This document shows, one piece after another, positions 1 to 7,878 of a stretch of DNA of 9,511 bases. Positions within the stretch are counted from its first letter, which is position 1, and each line of letters starts with the position of its first letter. Origin of the DNA: an uncultured Collinsella sp. (lineage in GTDB: Bacteria; Actinomycetota; Coriobacteriia; Coriobacteriales; Coriobacteriaceae); NCBI GenBank assembly GCA_900549335.1, contig UROJ01000044.1:1-9511 (forward strand), in the 5' to 3' direction. The translations under genes and the position numbers were made by a program. The notes below the pieces were generated by a model. That model was not told the origin of the DNA. It saw nothing but the letters and a program-made list of their open reading frames with translations, and did not search any database.

Positions 1-591
1 CTCGGCAAAGGCATCGGCAACACCCGAGCTGTACGTATCGCCGGAGTTGTAGAACAGGGCGATCTTGGCGTCCGCGTACTTCTCGGCCAAGAACTTCGCG
101 GCGCTGGCGCCCATGGTGGGATCGGTGAAGCAAACCTGAAAGACCGTGGTCTTATCCTTGGTGACGTCGAGAGACGAGGCCGAGGGCGTGACCATGAGCA
201 TGTCGTCGGCAATCTCGCCCGAGACAGCGACGGCAGCACCGGTGGTGACCGGACCGACGAGCGCCTGCATGCCCCAGTCACACAGGGTATTGAAGGCGTT
301 GATAGCCTTCTCGCCGTCAGCGACGTCATCCTCGGACTTAAGCGAGAGTTTGAGGTCCTTGGTCGAGAAATCCTTGGCGGCGAGCTTGGCACCCTTCTCG
401 GCCGAAACGCCATAGGTTGCCGCGGCGCCGGTCAGAGGGCCGATGACACCGATCTTGAAGGTCTTGCCGTCATCGGCGGAGCCGCCGTCCGAGCCACCCG
501 ACGAGCAACCAGCGAGCGCCGCGGTGCCACCGAGCGCCGCGGCGCCAGCCAAGAAACTCCTGCGGTTAAGTACGTTGTTGATGCTAAACAT
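1..591 (-). CDS. ABC transporter substrate-binding lipoprotein, amino-acid type (partial, C-terminus outside window)
   Basis: This is the N-terminal 197 residues of a periplasmic-binding-type protein that captures a solute outside the membrane and hands it to an ABC permease. The family (Peripla_BP_6, LivJ-like) mostly binds branched-chain amino acids or amides, but the ligand cannot be read from the sequence. The start ATG (589-591, read on the minus strand) follows a purine-rich site AAGGGGG. Residues 9-14 read NRRSFL, a twin-arginine-like motif, followed by a hydrophobic Ala/Gly/Leu stretch and a lipobox LAGC with the lipidated Cys at about residue 29. A Ser/Gly/Asp linker follows, then the mature domain opens with FKIGVIGPLTGAAATYG (about 45-61), typical of the family. 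Later blocks include ALVGPVTTGAAVAVSGE and MVTPSASS, the usual first-lobe ligand-binding segments. The frame is open to base 1, so the second lobe is missing here. Any permease and ATPase genes would lie to the left. The family call is firm; the substrate is unknown. Confidence 0.9.
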   Translation of the reverse strand, partial: MFSINNVLNRRSFLAGAAALGGTAALAGCSSGGSDGGSADDGKTFKIGVIGPLTGAAATYGVSAEKGAKLAAKDFSTKDLKLSLKSEDDVADGEKAINAFNTLCDWGMQALVGPVTTGAAVAVSGEIADDMLMVTPSASSLDVTKDKTTVFQVCFTDPTMGASAAKFLAEKYADAKIALFYNSGDTYSSGVADAFAE

Positions 592-609
592 GGTGTCCCC
601 CTTTTCGCT

Positions 610-624
610 GGCCGCGGTGCGGCC
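610..624 (-). repeat. Inverted repeat in the leader of the lipoprotein gene
   Basis: GGCCGC (610-615) and GCGGCC (619-624) are perfect reverse complements separated by three bases. The hairpin would form in the mRNA leader about 19-33 bases upstream of the lipoprotein start codon, just before its ribosome site. It could affect translation or mRNA stability, or be chance in a GC-rich leader. No U-tract follows, so it is not a terminator. Confidence 0.4.
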
Positions 625-781
625 GTCTTGCGGTACAGGGCAAACCTTATGGTGCAAACGTTGACAGTTTGTTACGGAGTTCCGTTTGTAGCGAGCATGT
701 TTCCAATGTTTCCGCAGCGTTTCGGGGGTGCCGTTTTGTGCGACTCCTGTTGCCTGGCGAGCATGCGCCCTCGGTTCACGC

Positions 782-787
782 TAGAAT
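782..787 (+). promoter_or_regulatory. Candidate -10 element for hom
   Basis: TAGAAT matches five of six bases of the sigma-70 -10 consensus and lies about 55 bases upstream of the hom start codon, which would give a short leader of roughly 48 bases. No convincing -35 hexamer sits 16-18 bases upstream (759-764 reads GAGCAT), and there is no extended TGn motif, so this is only a candidate. Confidence 0.3.
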
Positions 788-841
788 GCACTCAACCTTT
801 AAGCGGTTAATCCATCCATAAGATGCACGAAGGAGCTATCT

Positions 842-2185
842 ATGAGCGAACCCCTGCGCACCGTGAACGTCGGTCTGATCGGTCTTGGAACCGTCGGCGG
901 CGGCGTGGCCCGTCTGATCAAGAGCCACCACGATGAGTACCTGGCCGCCTACGGCATCGACCTTAAGCTGACCCGCGCCTGCGCGCTTGCCTGGGAGCAG
1001 GCCGAAGCTGTCGGTATTGAGCGCGAGGCCTTTACGAGCGACTGGCACGACGTCGTCACCGACCCCGCCGTCGATATCGTCGTCGAGCTCATCGGCGGCG
1101 AGCACCCCGCGACCGAAATCTTCACCACCGCCTTCGAGAACGGCAAGCACGTCGTCTCTGCCAACAAGGCCCTGCTGGGCCGTCATGTCGAGACGCTCGC
1201 CGAGAAGGCGCGCGCGTGCGGCGTGCAGATTAAGTGCGAGGCCAGCTGCGGCGGTGGCATCCCCATTGTCAGCACGCTCGAGCACGACCTGGTGGGCAAC
1301 AAGATCCTGACCATCGCTGGCATTCTCAACGGCACCACCAACTACATCCTGTCGCGCATGGACGCCGAGGGCGCCGATTACGCTGACGTGCTCGCCGACG
1401 CCCAGGCAAAGGGCTATGCCGAGGCCGACCCGTCCGCCGACGTCGACGGCTTCGACGCCGCCAGCAAGACGGCAATCCTCGCTTCCATCGGCTTTGGCAC
1501 CCGCGTGACCACCGACGATGTCTACCAGCAGGGTATCCGTACCATCGGCGCCGAAGACATTGCCCAGGCCCGCGAGCTCGGCTACACCATCAAGCTGCTG
1601 GGCATCGCACGCAACACCGACGCTGGCGTCGACGTCCGCGTGCATCCCACGCTGATCCCCGCCGACCACATGCTTGCCAAGGTCAACGGCGCCATGAACG
1701 CTGTCTACGTGGTAGGCGACGCCGTGGGCGAGACCATGTTCTACGGTGCCGGCGCAGGCTCCTTCCCCACCGCAAGCGCCGTCGTGGGCGACATCCTGTC
1801 GCTCTCCGAGCAGATCAGCCGCGGCGTGGCTCCGCTGCCCGAGATTGAACCCTATGGCCACAACCTCGCCTTTAAGCCCATGGACGAGCTCCAGACCAAG
1901 TACTATGTGCGCCTGAAGGTCGCCGACCGCGTGGGCGCCCTGTCCGAGACGGTCGACATCTTTGCCAAGCACAACATCTCGATCTCGCTCATCAACCAGG
2001 TCGAGGACGGCAAGTCGGGCGTCAGCGATGCCTGCTCGGTCATCTTCCTGACGCACCGCGCGCTCGAGAAGGACGTCCAGGCTGCCGCCGCCGAGCTTGC
2101 CAGCGTCGACTGCGTGGCCGAGGTCGCCAACGTCCTACGCATCGAGGACGTTGAGGCTTGGACCGAAGGCGTCATGGCCAACTAG
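842..2185 (+). CDS. hom: Homoserine dehydrogenase with C-terminal ACT domain
   Basis: This enzyme reduces aspartate semialdehyde to homoserine with NAD(P)H, the branch-point step towards threonine and methionine, in the cytoplasm. The 447-residue protein has the full monofunctional architecture. An N-terminal Rossmann fold carries GLGTVGGGVA at about 14-23. The VSANKALL motif (about 105-112) and ILNGTTNYIL (161-170) mark the catalytic domain. GYAEADPSADVDGFDAASK contains E194, D205 and K209, whose spacing matches the catalytic or substrate-binding Glu/Asp/Lys of the yeast enzyme. Residues from about 353 form an ACT domain (YYVRLKVADRVGALSETVDIF), which in this family commonly gives threonine feedback inhibition. 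The ATG is set by AAGGAG at 830-835, six bases upstream. No aspartokinase is fused and no thrB or thrC follows: a terminator comes directly after, so the gene appears to be transcribed alone. Codon use is highly biased, with almost no TTA, CTA or TCA. Confidence 0.97.
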   Translation: MSEPLRTVNVGLIGLGTVGGGVARLIKSHHDEYLAAYGIDLKLTRACALAWEQAEAVGIEREAFTSDWHDVVTDPAVDIVVELIGGEHPATEIFTTAFENGKHVVSANKALLGRHVETLAEKARACGVQIKCEASCGGGIPIVSTLEHDLVGNKILTIAGILNGTTNYILSRMDAEGADYADVLADAQAKGYAEADPSADVDGFDAASKTAILASIGFGTRVTTDDVYQQGIRTIGAEDIAQARELGYTIKLLGIARNTDAGVDVRVHPTLIPADHMLAKVNGAMNAVYVVGDAVGETMFYGAGAGSFPTASAVVGDILSLSEQISRGVAPLPEIEPYGHNLAFKPMDELQTKYYVRLKVADRVGALSETVDIFAKHNISISLINQVEDGKSGVSDACSVIFLTHRALEKDVQAAAAELASVDCVAEVANVLRIEDVEAWTEGVMAN

Positions 2186-2220
2186 TCCACTACTTCGAAC
2201 CTCAACGAAGCTCAACGCAA

Positions 2221-2270
2221 AAGGCGCGTTGCCTGCATCAACCGCAGGCAGCGCGCCTTCTATTATTTGG
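2221..2270. terminator. Bidirectional intrinsic terminator between hom and the antiporter gene
   Basis: A 16-base left arm (2221-2236, AAGGCGCGTTGCCTGC) pairs with 2244-2259 through one G-T wobble, closing a 7-base loop. On the plus strand a T-rich tract (CTATTATTT) follows. On the minus strand the stem runs into TTTT. It sits between two convergent stop codons (2185 and 2300), so it probably ends transcription from both sides. The remaining bases of the 112-base gap show no other feature. Confidence 0.88.
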
Positions 2271-2297
2271 ACGGAACCCGTATCCCGACATTCCTTG

Positions 2298-3860
2298 CTA
2301 CTTGCCGTCGTCGTCCTGGGCCTCATCGCGTGCATAGAGCTCCAGCATGCGGCGGCGGTATTCGCGCACGGCGAGCTTGGCGCGCTCCAGGCGGCGACGC
2401 TCGCGCGGAGTCAGCTCGGACGGGTCGACCTCGTCTCCATAGGTCTTATCGGCAAGCAGGTGCGCAGCGTCCACGATGCGGGCATCGATGTGGCCGCTCG
2501 CCGCCTCGGCGGAAAGACGCTCGGCAATCGTATCGAGCGTAGGCAGGCCCTCGAATACGCGACCATGGCCATGCGAAGTCAGCAGCTCATGCTCGCGCGC
2601 GAGCAAGCTCGCTAGGTCGTGGTGGGCGCGCAGGATGTCGAGCGCATCGGATGGATGCTCGGCAACCTCTGCCACGGCGGTGACCGGCGCTGCATCGACC
2701 ACGCGGTAGAAGAGCTGCGCGAGCAGCGGCATCAAGAACACCGTGATGGCGCCGGCAGCGACCATAACCGATGCGACGTCTTGCGACAGCGCGCCCGCGT
2801 TGACGGCAACGCTCGTCACGGCAACGATGATCGGCAGCGCCGTGGTGCAGTACAGGGCCACGGTAATGCGACCATACGCCGACACATCGCGCGTCGCAGG
2901 ACAAATGCTCATAGAGATGAGAATGGGCACGGCGCGAATGATCAGCAACGCCACGATAAAGCCTGCGAGCAGCCCGGGGCGCGACGCCACGGCCGTCAGA
3001 TCGATCTTTGCGCCCGATACGGTAAAGAACACCGGAATCAAAAAACCGTAGGCCAGACCGTCGAGCTTGGTCTCGAGCGTATGGTTGCCCTCGGGGATGA
3101 TATAGCGCAGGACAAAGCCGGCGGCAAAAGAACCCAACACGATGTCGAGATCAAAGACAGCCGAGAATGCCACGAGCGTGACCAGGATGAGCACCGTCAG
3201 GCGCACGAAGGTCTGCGACGTGGTATCGGCGCGCTCCTCAACAAACGCAAAGAAGCGGCTGCCGACGCGCTTGGAGCGGCTCGGGACCACGGCCAGCAAC
3301 ACGCAAACCACCGCAAACAAGCCAAGGATAACGAGCGTTTGGATGCCAGTGCGGGCAGACAACAGCACCGACATGGCGAGCACGGGACCGAGCTCGCCCC
3401 AAGTGCCATATGCGAGAATCGAGTCGCCCACGCGCGTGCCGGTGAGCGAGCGCTCACGCATAATGGGCACGAGCGTACCGAGCGCCGTCGAAGTGAGGGC
3501 AAGCGTCACGGCGATACCGTCGAAATGACTGACTGAGAACCACGGGGTAAAGCGCACGGCAAGCCAGGCGATACCAAACGTGACGACCCACGTCGCCAAG
3601 CCGTAGCGCCCCTCGACGCCCGTGATGCTCTTGGGGTCGATCTCAAAGCCGGCAAGCAGGAACAAAAAGGCCAGGCCCAGCTCGGACACAAGCGAGACCT
3701 CAGCATCTACATGGATGACGCCGAGCATATGGGGTCCCAGCACCGCGCCGAGCACGAGCAAAAAGACCGTCTCGGGAACGGGTTTTCCGGGAATCGCCGA
3801 GGCGATAAAAGGACTCGCAAAGGCCACGAGTGCGATGATGGCGAGCGAAACGAATGCCAT
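2298..3860 (-). CDS. Cation:proton antiporter, CPA2 (Na_H_Exchanger) family
   Basis: This is a 520-residue membrane antiporter that should exchange H+ for Na+ or K+ and so help pH or ion homeostasis. Residues 1 to about 385 contain roughly 12-13 hydrophobic segments in the Na_H_Exchanger order. Family-like blocks include ELGLAFLFLLAGFEID (60-75), the unwound-helix motif LALTSTALG (120-128) and LGSFAAGFVLR (242-252). At the position where KefB/KefC-type proteins have a QD pair in the ion-binding helix, this protein reads GELGP (155-159), so Glu probably replaces Asp. The last ~130 residues are cytoplasmic and charged, rich in helix-forming stretches (RERRRLERAKLAVREYRRR, 486-504). They do not resemble a TrkA-N/RCK nucleotide-binding domain. 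The start ATG at 3858-3860 is preceded by AGAAAGG with about six bases of spacing. The gene is divergent from purL and convergent with hom, so it is probably monocistronic. The ion carried cannot be told from sequence. Confidence 0.9.
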   Translation of the reverse strand: MAFVSLAIIALVAFASPFIASAIPGKPVPETVFLLVLGAVLGPHMLGVIHVDAEVSLVSELGLAFLFLLAGFEIDPKSITGVEGRYGLATWVVTFGIAWLAVRFTPWFSVSHFDGIAVTLALTSTALGTLVPIMRERSLTGTRVGDSILAYGTWGELGPVLAMSVLLSARTGIQTLVILGLFAVVCVLLAVVPSRSKRVGSRFFAFVEERADTTSQTFVRLTVLILVTLVAFSAVFDLDIVLGSFAAGFVLRYIIPEGNHTLETKLDGLAYGFLIPVFFTVSGAKIDLTAVASRPGLLAGFIVALLIIRAVPILISMSICPATRDVSAYGRITVALYCTTALPIIVAVTSVAVNAGALSQDVASVMVAAGAITVFLMPLLAQLFYRVVDAAPVTAVAEVAEHPSDALDILRAHHDLASLLAREHELLTSHGHGRVFEGLPTLDTIAERLSAEAASGHIDARIVDAAHLLADKTYGDEVDPSELTPRERRRLERAKLAVREYRRRMLELYARDEAQDDDGK

Positions 3861-4044
3861 GTGATGCCTTTCTCTTGTTTGCGCTTCACTGTAGCACCCT
3901 CGCCGTCCTCAACGCGCCGCGAGCTGTCGTATCATAGTGAGGTTTACAAACATGTGGCTCAAGGCGACCGCAGGGCAGACCCCGCAAACCGACCGCTGCC
4001 GCATACCGTACCGTACGCCCAACCGATCAGGAAGGCAGGAACCA
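3861..4044. promoter_or_regulatory. Divergent intergenic region between the antiporter gene and purL
   Basis: The 184 bases must hold the promoters of both genes. TATCAT at 3930-3935 is a plausible -10 for purL, without a clear -35. TACCG TACCG TACG (near 4008-4020) is a short direct repeat. I see no Bacillus-type PurR box pair and no purine riboswitch. An in-frame extension of purL back to GTG 3937 or ATG 3952 crosses the right half, but its residues do not resemble the family. Confidence 0.45.
4029..4035 (+). promoter_or_regulatory. Ribosome binding site that decides the purL start
   Basis: AGGAAGG lies nine bases before the ATG at 4045, with a second AGGA at 4037-4040. This supports starting purL at 4045 rather than at upstream in-frame codons. 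ATG 3952 has only a weaker GAGG (3939-3942) ahead of it. Confidence 0.7.
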
Positions 4045-7000
4045 ATGGTCTCTCGTATCTACGTGGAGAAGAAACCCGGGTTCGACGTCGAGGCTCAGCA
4101 GCTCAAGGGCGAGCTGACCGAAATTCTCGGCATCAAGGGCATCGAGGCCCTGAGGATCATCAACCGCTACGACGTCGAGGGCATCGACGAGGAGCTTTTC
4201 CGCTCCTGCGTGCCGACCGTCTTTAGCGAGCCCCAGGTCGATGTGACCTACGACGAACTCCCCGCAAGCGATGGCGCCGTCTTTGCCGTCGAGTTCCTGC
4301 CTGGCCAGTTTGACCAGCGCGCCGACTCCGCCAGCGAGTGCGTGCAGCTCATCAGCCAGGGTGAGCGCCCCGCCGTGCGCTCCGCCAAGGTCTATATGAT
4401 CTCGGGCGCTCTGGACGAGGCCGCCATCGATGCCATCAAGCACTACGTGGTGAACCCCGTCGAGGCTCGCATCGCCTCGCTCGACCTGCCCGAGACGCTG
4501 TACATGGAGACCCCCGAGCCCCAGCCCGTCGAGGTGCTCGACGGCTTCCGCGAGCTCGACGAGGCCGGCCTTGCCGCCTTTATCGCCGATCGCGGCCTTG
4601 CCATGGACGAGGCAGACATCGCCTTCTGCCAGCAGTACTTCCGCGATGAGGACCGCGACCCCACCATCACCGAGATCCGCGTGATCGACACCTACTGGTC
4701 CGACCACTGCCGCCACACCACCTTCGGCACCGTCCTGGACGACGTGACGATCGACGATGCCGTGGTGCAGCAAGCCTTCGACCGCTACATGGAGATGCGC
4801 CACGAACTCGGCCGAGACGCCAAGCCCGTCTGCCTCATGGACATGGGCACCATCGGCGCCAAGTACCTTAAGAAGACCGGCGTCATGACCGATGTCGACG
4901 AGTCCGAGGAGATCAACGCCTGCACCGTCAAGGTGAAGGTCGATGTCGACGGCGAGGACCAGGACTGGCTGTTCCTGTTTAAGAACGAGACCCACAACCA
5001 CCCGACCGAGATCGAGCCCTTCGGCGGTGCCGCCACCTGCGTGGGCGGCGCCATCCGCGACCCGCTCTCGGGCCGCAGCTACGTGTACCAGGCCATGCGT
5101 GTCACCGGCGCCGGTGACCCCACCGTCCCGGTTTCCGAGACGCTCGAGGGCAAGCTGCCGCAGCGCAAGCTCGTGACCACTGCCGCCGCCGGCTACTCCA
5201 GCTACGGCAACCAGATCGGCCTTGCCACCGGTCAGGTCAACGAACTCTATCACCCCGGTTACGTGGCCAAGCGCATGGAGGTTGGCGCCGTCGTGGGCGC
5301 TACCCCGGCAAACCACGTTCGTCGCGAGTGCCCCGCCCCCACCGACAAGATCATCCTGCTGGGCGGCCGCACCGGCCGCGATGGCATCGGTGGCGCCACC
5401 GGCTCCTCCAAGACCCAGAACACCGAGTCCATCGAGACCTCGGGTGCCGAGGTCCAGAAGGGCAACGCCCCTGTCGAGCGCAAGCTGCAGCGTCTGTTCC
5501 GCCGCGGCGACGCCTGCCGTCTGATCAAGCGCTGCAACGACTTTGGCGCCGGCGGCGTCTCGGTCGCCGTGGGCGAGCTTGCCGACGGCCTGTATGTCGA
5601 CCTGGACACCGTGACCAAGAAGTACGACGGCCTGGACGGCACCGAGCTCGCTATCTCTGAGTCCCAGGAGCGCATGGCCTGCGCCGTCGCCGACGGTGAC
5701 GTCGAGGAGTTCATGGGCTACGCCGCCGAGGAGAACCTGGAGGCGACCGTTATCGCCGAGGTTACCGCTGAGCCGCGCATGCGCATGGCCTGGAACGGCG
5801 TCGCTATCGTCGACCTGTCCCGCGAGTTCCTCAACTCCAACGGCGCACCCAAGCACCAGGTCGCCCACGTGTGCGCCCGTAGCGTGTGGCAGCCCAGCTG
5901 GGCCGGCACCACGCTCGCCGAGCGCATGACCTCGCTCGTCACCGACCTCAACGTCGCTTCCAACAAGGGCCTTTCCGAGCGCTTCGACTCCACCATCGGC
6001 GCCGCGACCGTGCTCATGCCCTTTGGCGGCAAGACGCAGCTCACCCCCAGCTCGGCCATGGTCGCCAAGTTCCCCGTGGGCGGCGAGACCACCACGGCGA
6101 GTGCCATGGCATGGGGCTTCAACCCCTATCTGATGGAGGCCGACCAGTTTGCGGGCGCCTACCTGTCCGTGGTCGAGTCCATCGCCAAGCTCGTTGCCGC
6201 CGGCTTTGAGCACAAGCGCGCCTACCTCTCCTTCCAGGAGTACTTCGAGCGCCTGCGCACCGAGGCAGAGCGCTGGGGCAAGCCCATGGCCGCCGTCCTG
6301 GGTGCCCTTATGGCCCAGGTCGACCTGGGTGCCGGCGCCATCGGTGGCAAGGATTCCATGAGCGGCTCGTTTGAGGACGAGGCCGGCGAGCTCAACGTTC
6401 CGCCGACCCTGATCAGCTTCGCCGTCGCCGTGGGCAAGGCCGCCCGCGCCGTCTCGCCCGAGTTCAAGGGCCTCACGCACCGCGTCGTCCGCATCGCCCC
6501 CGCCATCTATGGCGAGGACTACCGCCCCGATGCTCAGCAGCTGCTCGCCGCGTTTGACGCCGTCGAGGCGCTCACTGCTACCGGCAACGCCCTGGCCATC
6601 TCCACGCCCGGCTACGGCTGCGGCGCCGAGAGCCTCTTTAAGATGTGCGTCGGTAACCAGATCGGTATCGAGCTTGCCGAGGATGTAGACGTGGAGAGCC
6701 TCTTCACCCCGCTCTACGGCAGCTTTATCGTCGAGCTCGCCGAGGATGCCGAGCTGCCCGAGGTCGCCGACGGCGTTGTCGTCGAGCCCCTGGGCACCAC
6801 CGTCGAGGGCTATGTCATCGACACCGGTTCCGAAGTCATCGAGCTCTCCGAGCTCCAGGAGGCCTGGGAGAGCGGCATCGAGGGCGTCTTTGCCTACCGC
6901 AGCGCCGGCGAGACCGCCGAGGTCGAGACCATCGACTTCCGCGCCAAGGACATCCACGTGTACGGCGGCGCCAAGATCGCCCGCCCGCGCGTGGTTATCC

Positions 7001-7791
7001 CCGTGTTCCCCGGAAACAACTGCGAGTACGATAGCGCCCGCGCCTTCCGTGCCGCCGGCGCCGAGGCCGACACCTTCGTGATCAACAACCTCACGCCCGA
7101 GGCCGTCGCCGAGAGCACCCACGAGCTTGCCCGCCGCATCCGCGCAAGCCAGATCGTCATGATCCCCGGCGGCTTCTCGGGCGGCGACGAGCCCGACGGC
7201 TCCGCCAAGTTCATCACGGCGTTCTTCCGCGCTCCCGAGGTCACCGAGGCAGTCCGCGACCTGCTCAAGGCCCGCGATGGCCTGATGCTGGGCATCTGCA
7301 ACGGCTTCCAGGCCCTGATCAAGCTCGGCCTGGTGCCCTACGGCGACATCGTCGACGCCACGCCCGATGCGCCCACGTTGACGTTCAACACCATCGGTCG
7401 CCACCAGAGCCGTCTGGTGCGCACCCGCATCTCGTCCAACTTGTCCCCGTGGCTGTCGCAGTGCAGCCTGGACGACCCCTACACCGTCGCCATCAGCCAC
7501 GGCGAGGGCCGCTTTGTCGCCAATGACGATGTGCTCGCCCAGCTGATCGCCAACGGCCAGGTCGCCACGCAGTACGTGGGCGAGGACGGCAAGCCCAGCA
7601 TGGATCTCTCCGTCAACCCCAACGGCTCCGCACTCGCCATCGAGGGCATCACGAGCCCCGACGGCCGCGTCCTGGGCAAGATGGGCCATGCCGAGCGTCG
7701 CGGCGACAACCTGTACCGCAACGTGCCCGAGCATGTCCCCGGCGATAAGTTCATGCCGATCTTTGAGAGCGGCGTGGCCTACTTCGCTTAA
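4045..7791 (+). CDS. purL: Phosphoribosylformylglycinamidine synthase, single-chain form with glutaminase domain
   Basis: FGAM synthase converts FGAR, ATP and glutamine to FGAM, the fourth step of de novo purine synthesis, in the cytoplasm. At 1248 residues it is the long form that merges what PurS, PurL and PurQ do separately in many other bacteria. It starts MVSRIYVEKKPGFDVEA, a PurS-like N-terminal domain. DTYWSDHCRHTTF (215-227) marks the linker and active-site region. Two AIRS-type halves follow, with FKNETHNHPTEIEPFGGAAT (312-331), CNDFGAGGVSVAVGEL (about 497-512) and GGKDSMSG (767-774). The class I glutamine amidotransferase domain begins near 983 (VVIPVFPGNNCE) and carries the nucleophile Cys1085 in GICNGFQ and the His1215/Glu1217 pair in GHAER. 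All expected catalytic residues are present, so it looks functional. The start was chosen from homology and the AGGAAGG site; the extra ~31-36 upstream in-frame residues are Arg/Pro-rich and unlike the family. No other pur gene adjoins it. The codon bias is extreme: no TTA, CTA or TCA codons. Confidence 0.97.
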   Translation: MVSRIYVEKKPGFDVEAQQLKGELTEILGIKGIEALRIINRYDVEGIDEELFRSCVPTVFSEPQVDVTYDELPASDGAVFAVEFLPGQFDQRADSASECVQLISQGERPAVRSAKVYMISGALDEAAIDAIKHYVVNPVEARIASLDLPETLYMETPEPQPVEVLDGFRELDEAGLAAFIADRGLAMDEADIAFCQQYFRDEDRDPTITEIRVIDTYWSDHCRHTTFGTVLDDVTIDDAVVQQAFDRYMEMRHELGRDAKPVCLMDMGTIGAKYLKKTGVMTDVDESEEINACTVKVKVDVDGEDQDWLFLFKNETHNHPTEIEPFGGAATCVGGAIRDPLSGRSYVYQAMRVTGAGDPTVPVSETLEGKLPQRKLVTTAAAGYSSYGNQIGLATGQVNELYHPGYVAKRMEVGAVVGATPANHVRRECPAPTDKIILLGGRTGRDGIGGATGSSKTQNTESIETSGAEVQKGNAPVERKLQRLFRRGDACRLIKRCNDFGAGGVSVAVGELADGLYVDLDTVTKKYDGLDGTELAISESQERMACAVADGDVEEFMGYAAEENLEATVIAEVTAEPRMRMAWNGVAIVDLSREFLNSNGAPKHQVAHVCARSVWQPSWAGTTLAERMTSLVTDLNVASNKGLSERFDSTIGAATVLMPFGGKTQLTPSSAMVAKFPVGGETTTASAMAWGFNPYLMEADQFAGAYLSVVESIAKLVAAGFEHKRAYLSFQEYFERLRTEAERWGKPMAAVLGALMAQVDLGAGAIGGKDSMSGSFEDEAGELNVPPTLISFAVAVGKAARAVSPEFKGLTHRVVRIAPAIYGEDYRPDAQQLLAAFDAVEALTATGNALAISTPGYGCGAESLFKMCVGNQIGIELAEDVDVESLFTPLYGSFIVELAEDAELPEVADGVVVEPLGTTVEGYVIDTGSEVIELSELQEAWESGIEGVFAYRSAGETAEVETIDFRAKDIHVYGGAKIARPRVVIPVFPGNNCEYDSARAFRAAGAEADTFVINNLTPEAVAESTHELARRIRASQIVMIPGGFSGGDEPDGSAKFITAFFRAPEVTEAVRDLLKARDGLMLGICNGFQALIKLGLVPYGDIVDATPDAPTLTFNTIGRHQSRLVRTRISSNLSPWLSQCSLDDPYTVAISHGEGRFVANDDVLAQLIANGQVATQYVGEDGKPSMDLSVNPNGSALAIEGITSPDGRVLGKMGHAERRGDNLYRNVPEHVPGDKFMPIFESGVAYFA

Positions 7792-7828
7792 ACCTTTCCC
7801 ATCGGGTACAATCCCTTCGGGTAACAAC

Positions 7829-7865
7829 ACCCGCCACCGACACATCCGGTGGCGGGTTCTTTTTT
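7829..7865 (+). terminator. Intrinsic terminator after purL
   Basis: ACCCGCCACCG (7829-7839) pairs perfectly with CGGTGGCGGGT (7847-7857) around a 7-base loop and is followed by TCTTTTTT. It begins 37 bases after the purL stop and ends 14 bases before the ribosome site of the next gene, so it lies between two genes of the same direction. An alternative hairpin, CGGGT (7818-7822) with ACCCG (7829-7833), would compete for its left arm. Confidence 0.92.
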
Positions 7866-7878
7866 GCTTCGCGCATGT

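Larger units (their letters stand above)
592..841. promoter_or_regulatory. Divergent intergenic region between the lipoprotein gene and hom
   Basis: This 250-base region must contain the start signals for both the leftward lipoprotein gene and the rightward hom gene. It is AT-richer than the genes around it. It holds several short repeats: an inverted repeat at 610-624, a TTGACA hexamer at 661-666 with no good partner -10, an ACGGA/TCCGT inverted repeat at 674-685, a tandem ATGTTTCC pair at 697-704 and 706-713, and GCGAGCATG twice (691-699 and 757-765). A 60-codon open frame crosses the region but lacks a ribosome site and recognisable content. I see no T-box, riboswitch or leader-peptide attenuator that I can defend. 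Confidence 0.5.

Noticed and set aside
661..690. TTGACA as a perfect -35 for hom
   Set aside because: The hexamers 16-19 bases downstream (for example TTTGTA) are poor -10 matches, and the site would give a leader of about 150 bases. I left it as part of the region description only.
628..810. A 60-codon frame upstream of hom as a possible leader peptide
   Set aside because: It has no ribosome site, no run of Thr, Ile or Met control codons and no attenuator hairpin after it, and it ends 31 bases before hom.
836..2056. A 406-codon open frame antisense to hom
   Set aside because: It has the same register effect: it ends where the first CTA-type codon of hom appears, and its product shows no recognisable domain.
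2619..3536. A 305-codon plus-strand frame opposite the antiporter gene
   Set aside because: Its product is an Arg/His/Gln-rich string with no domain, while the opposite strand encodes a clear membrane protein.
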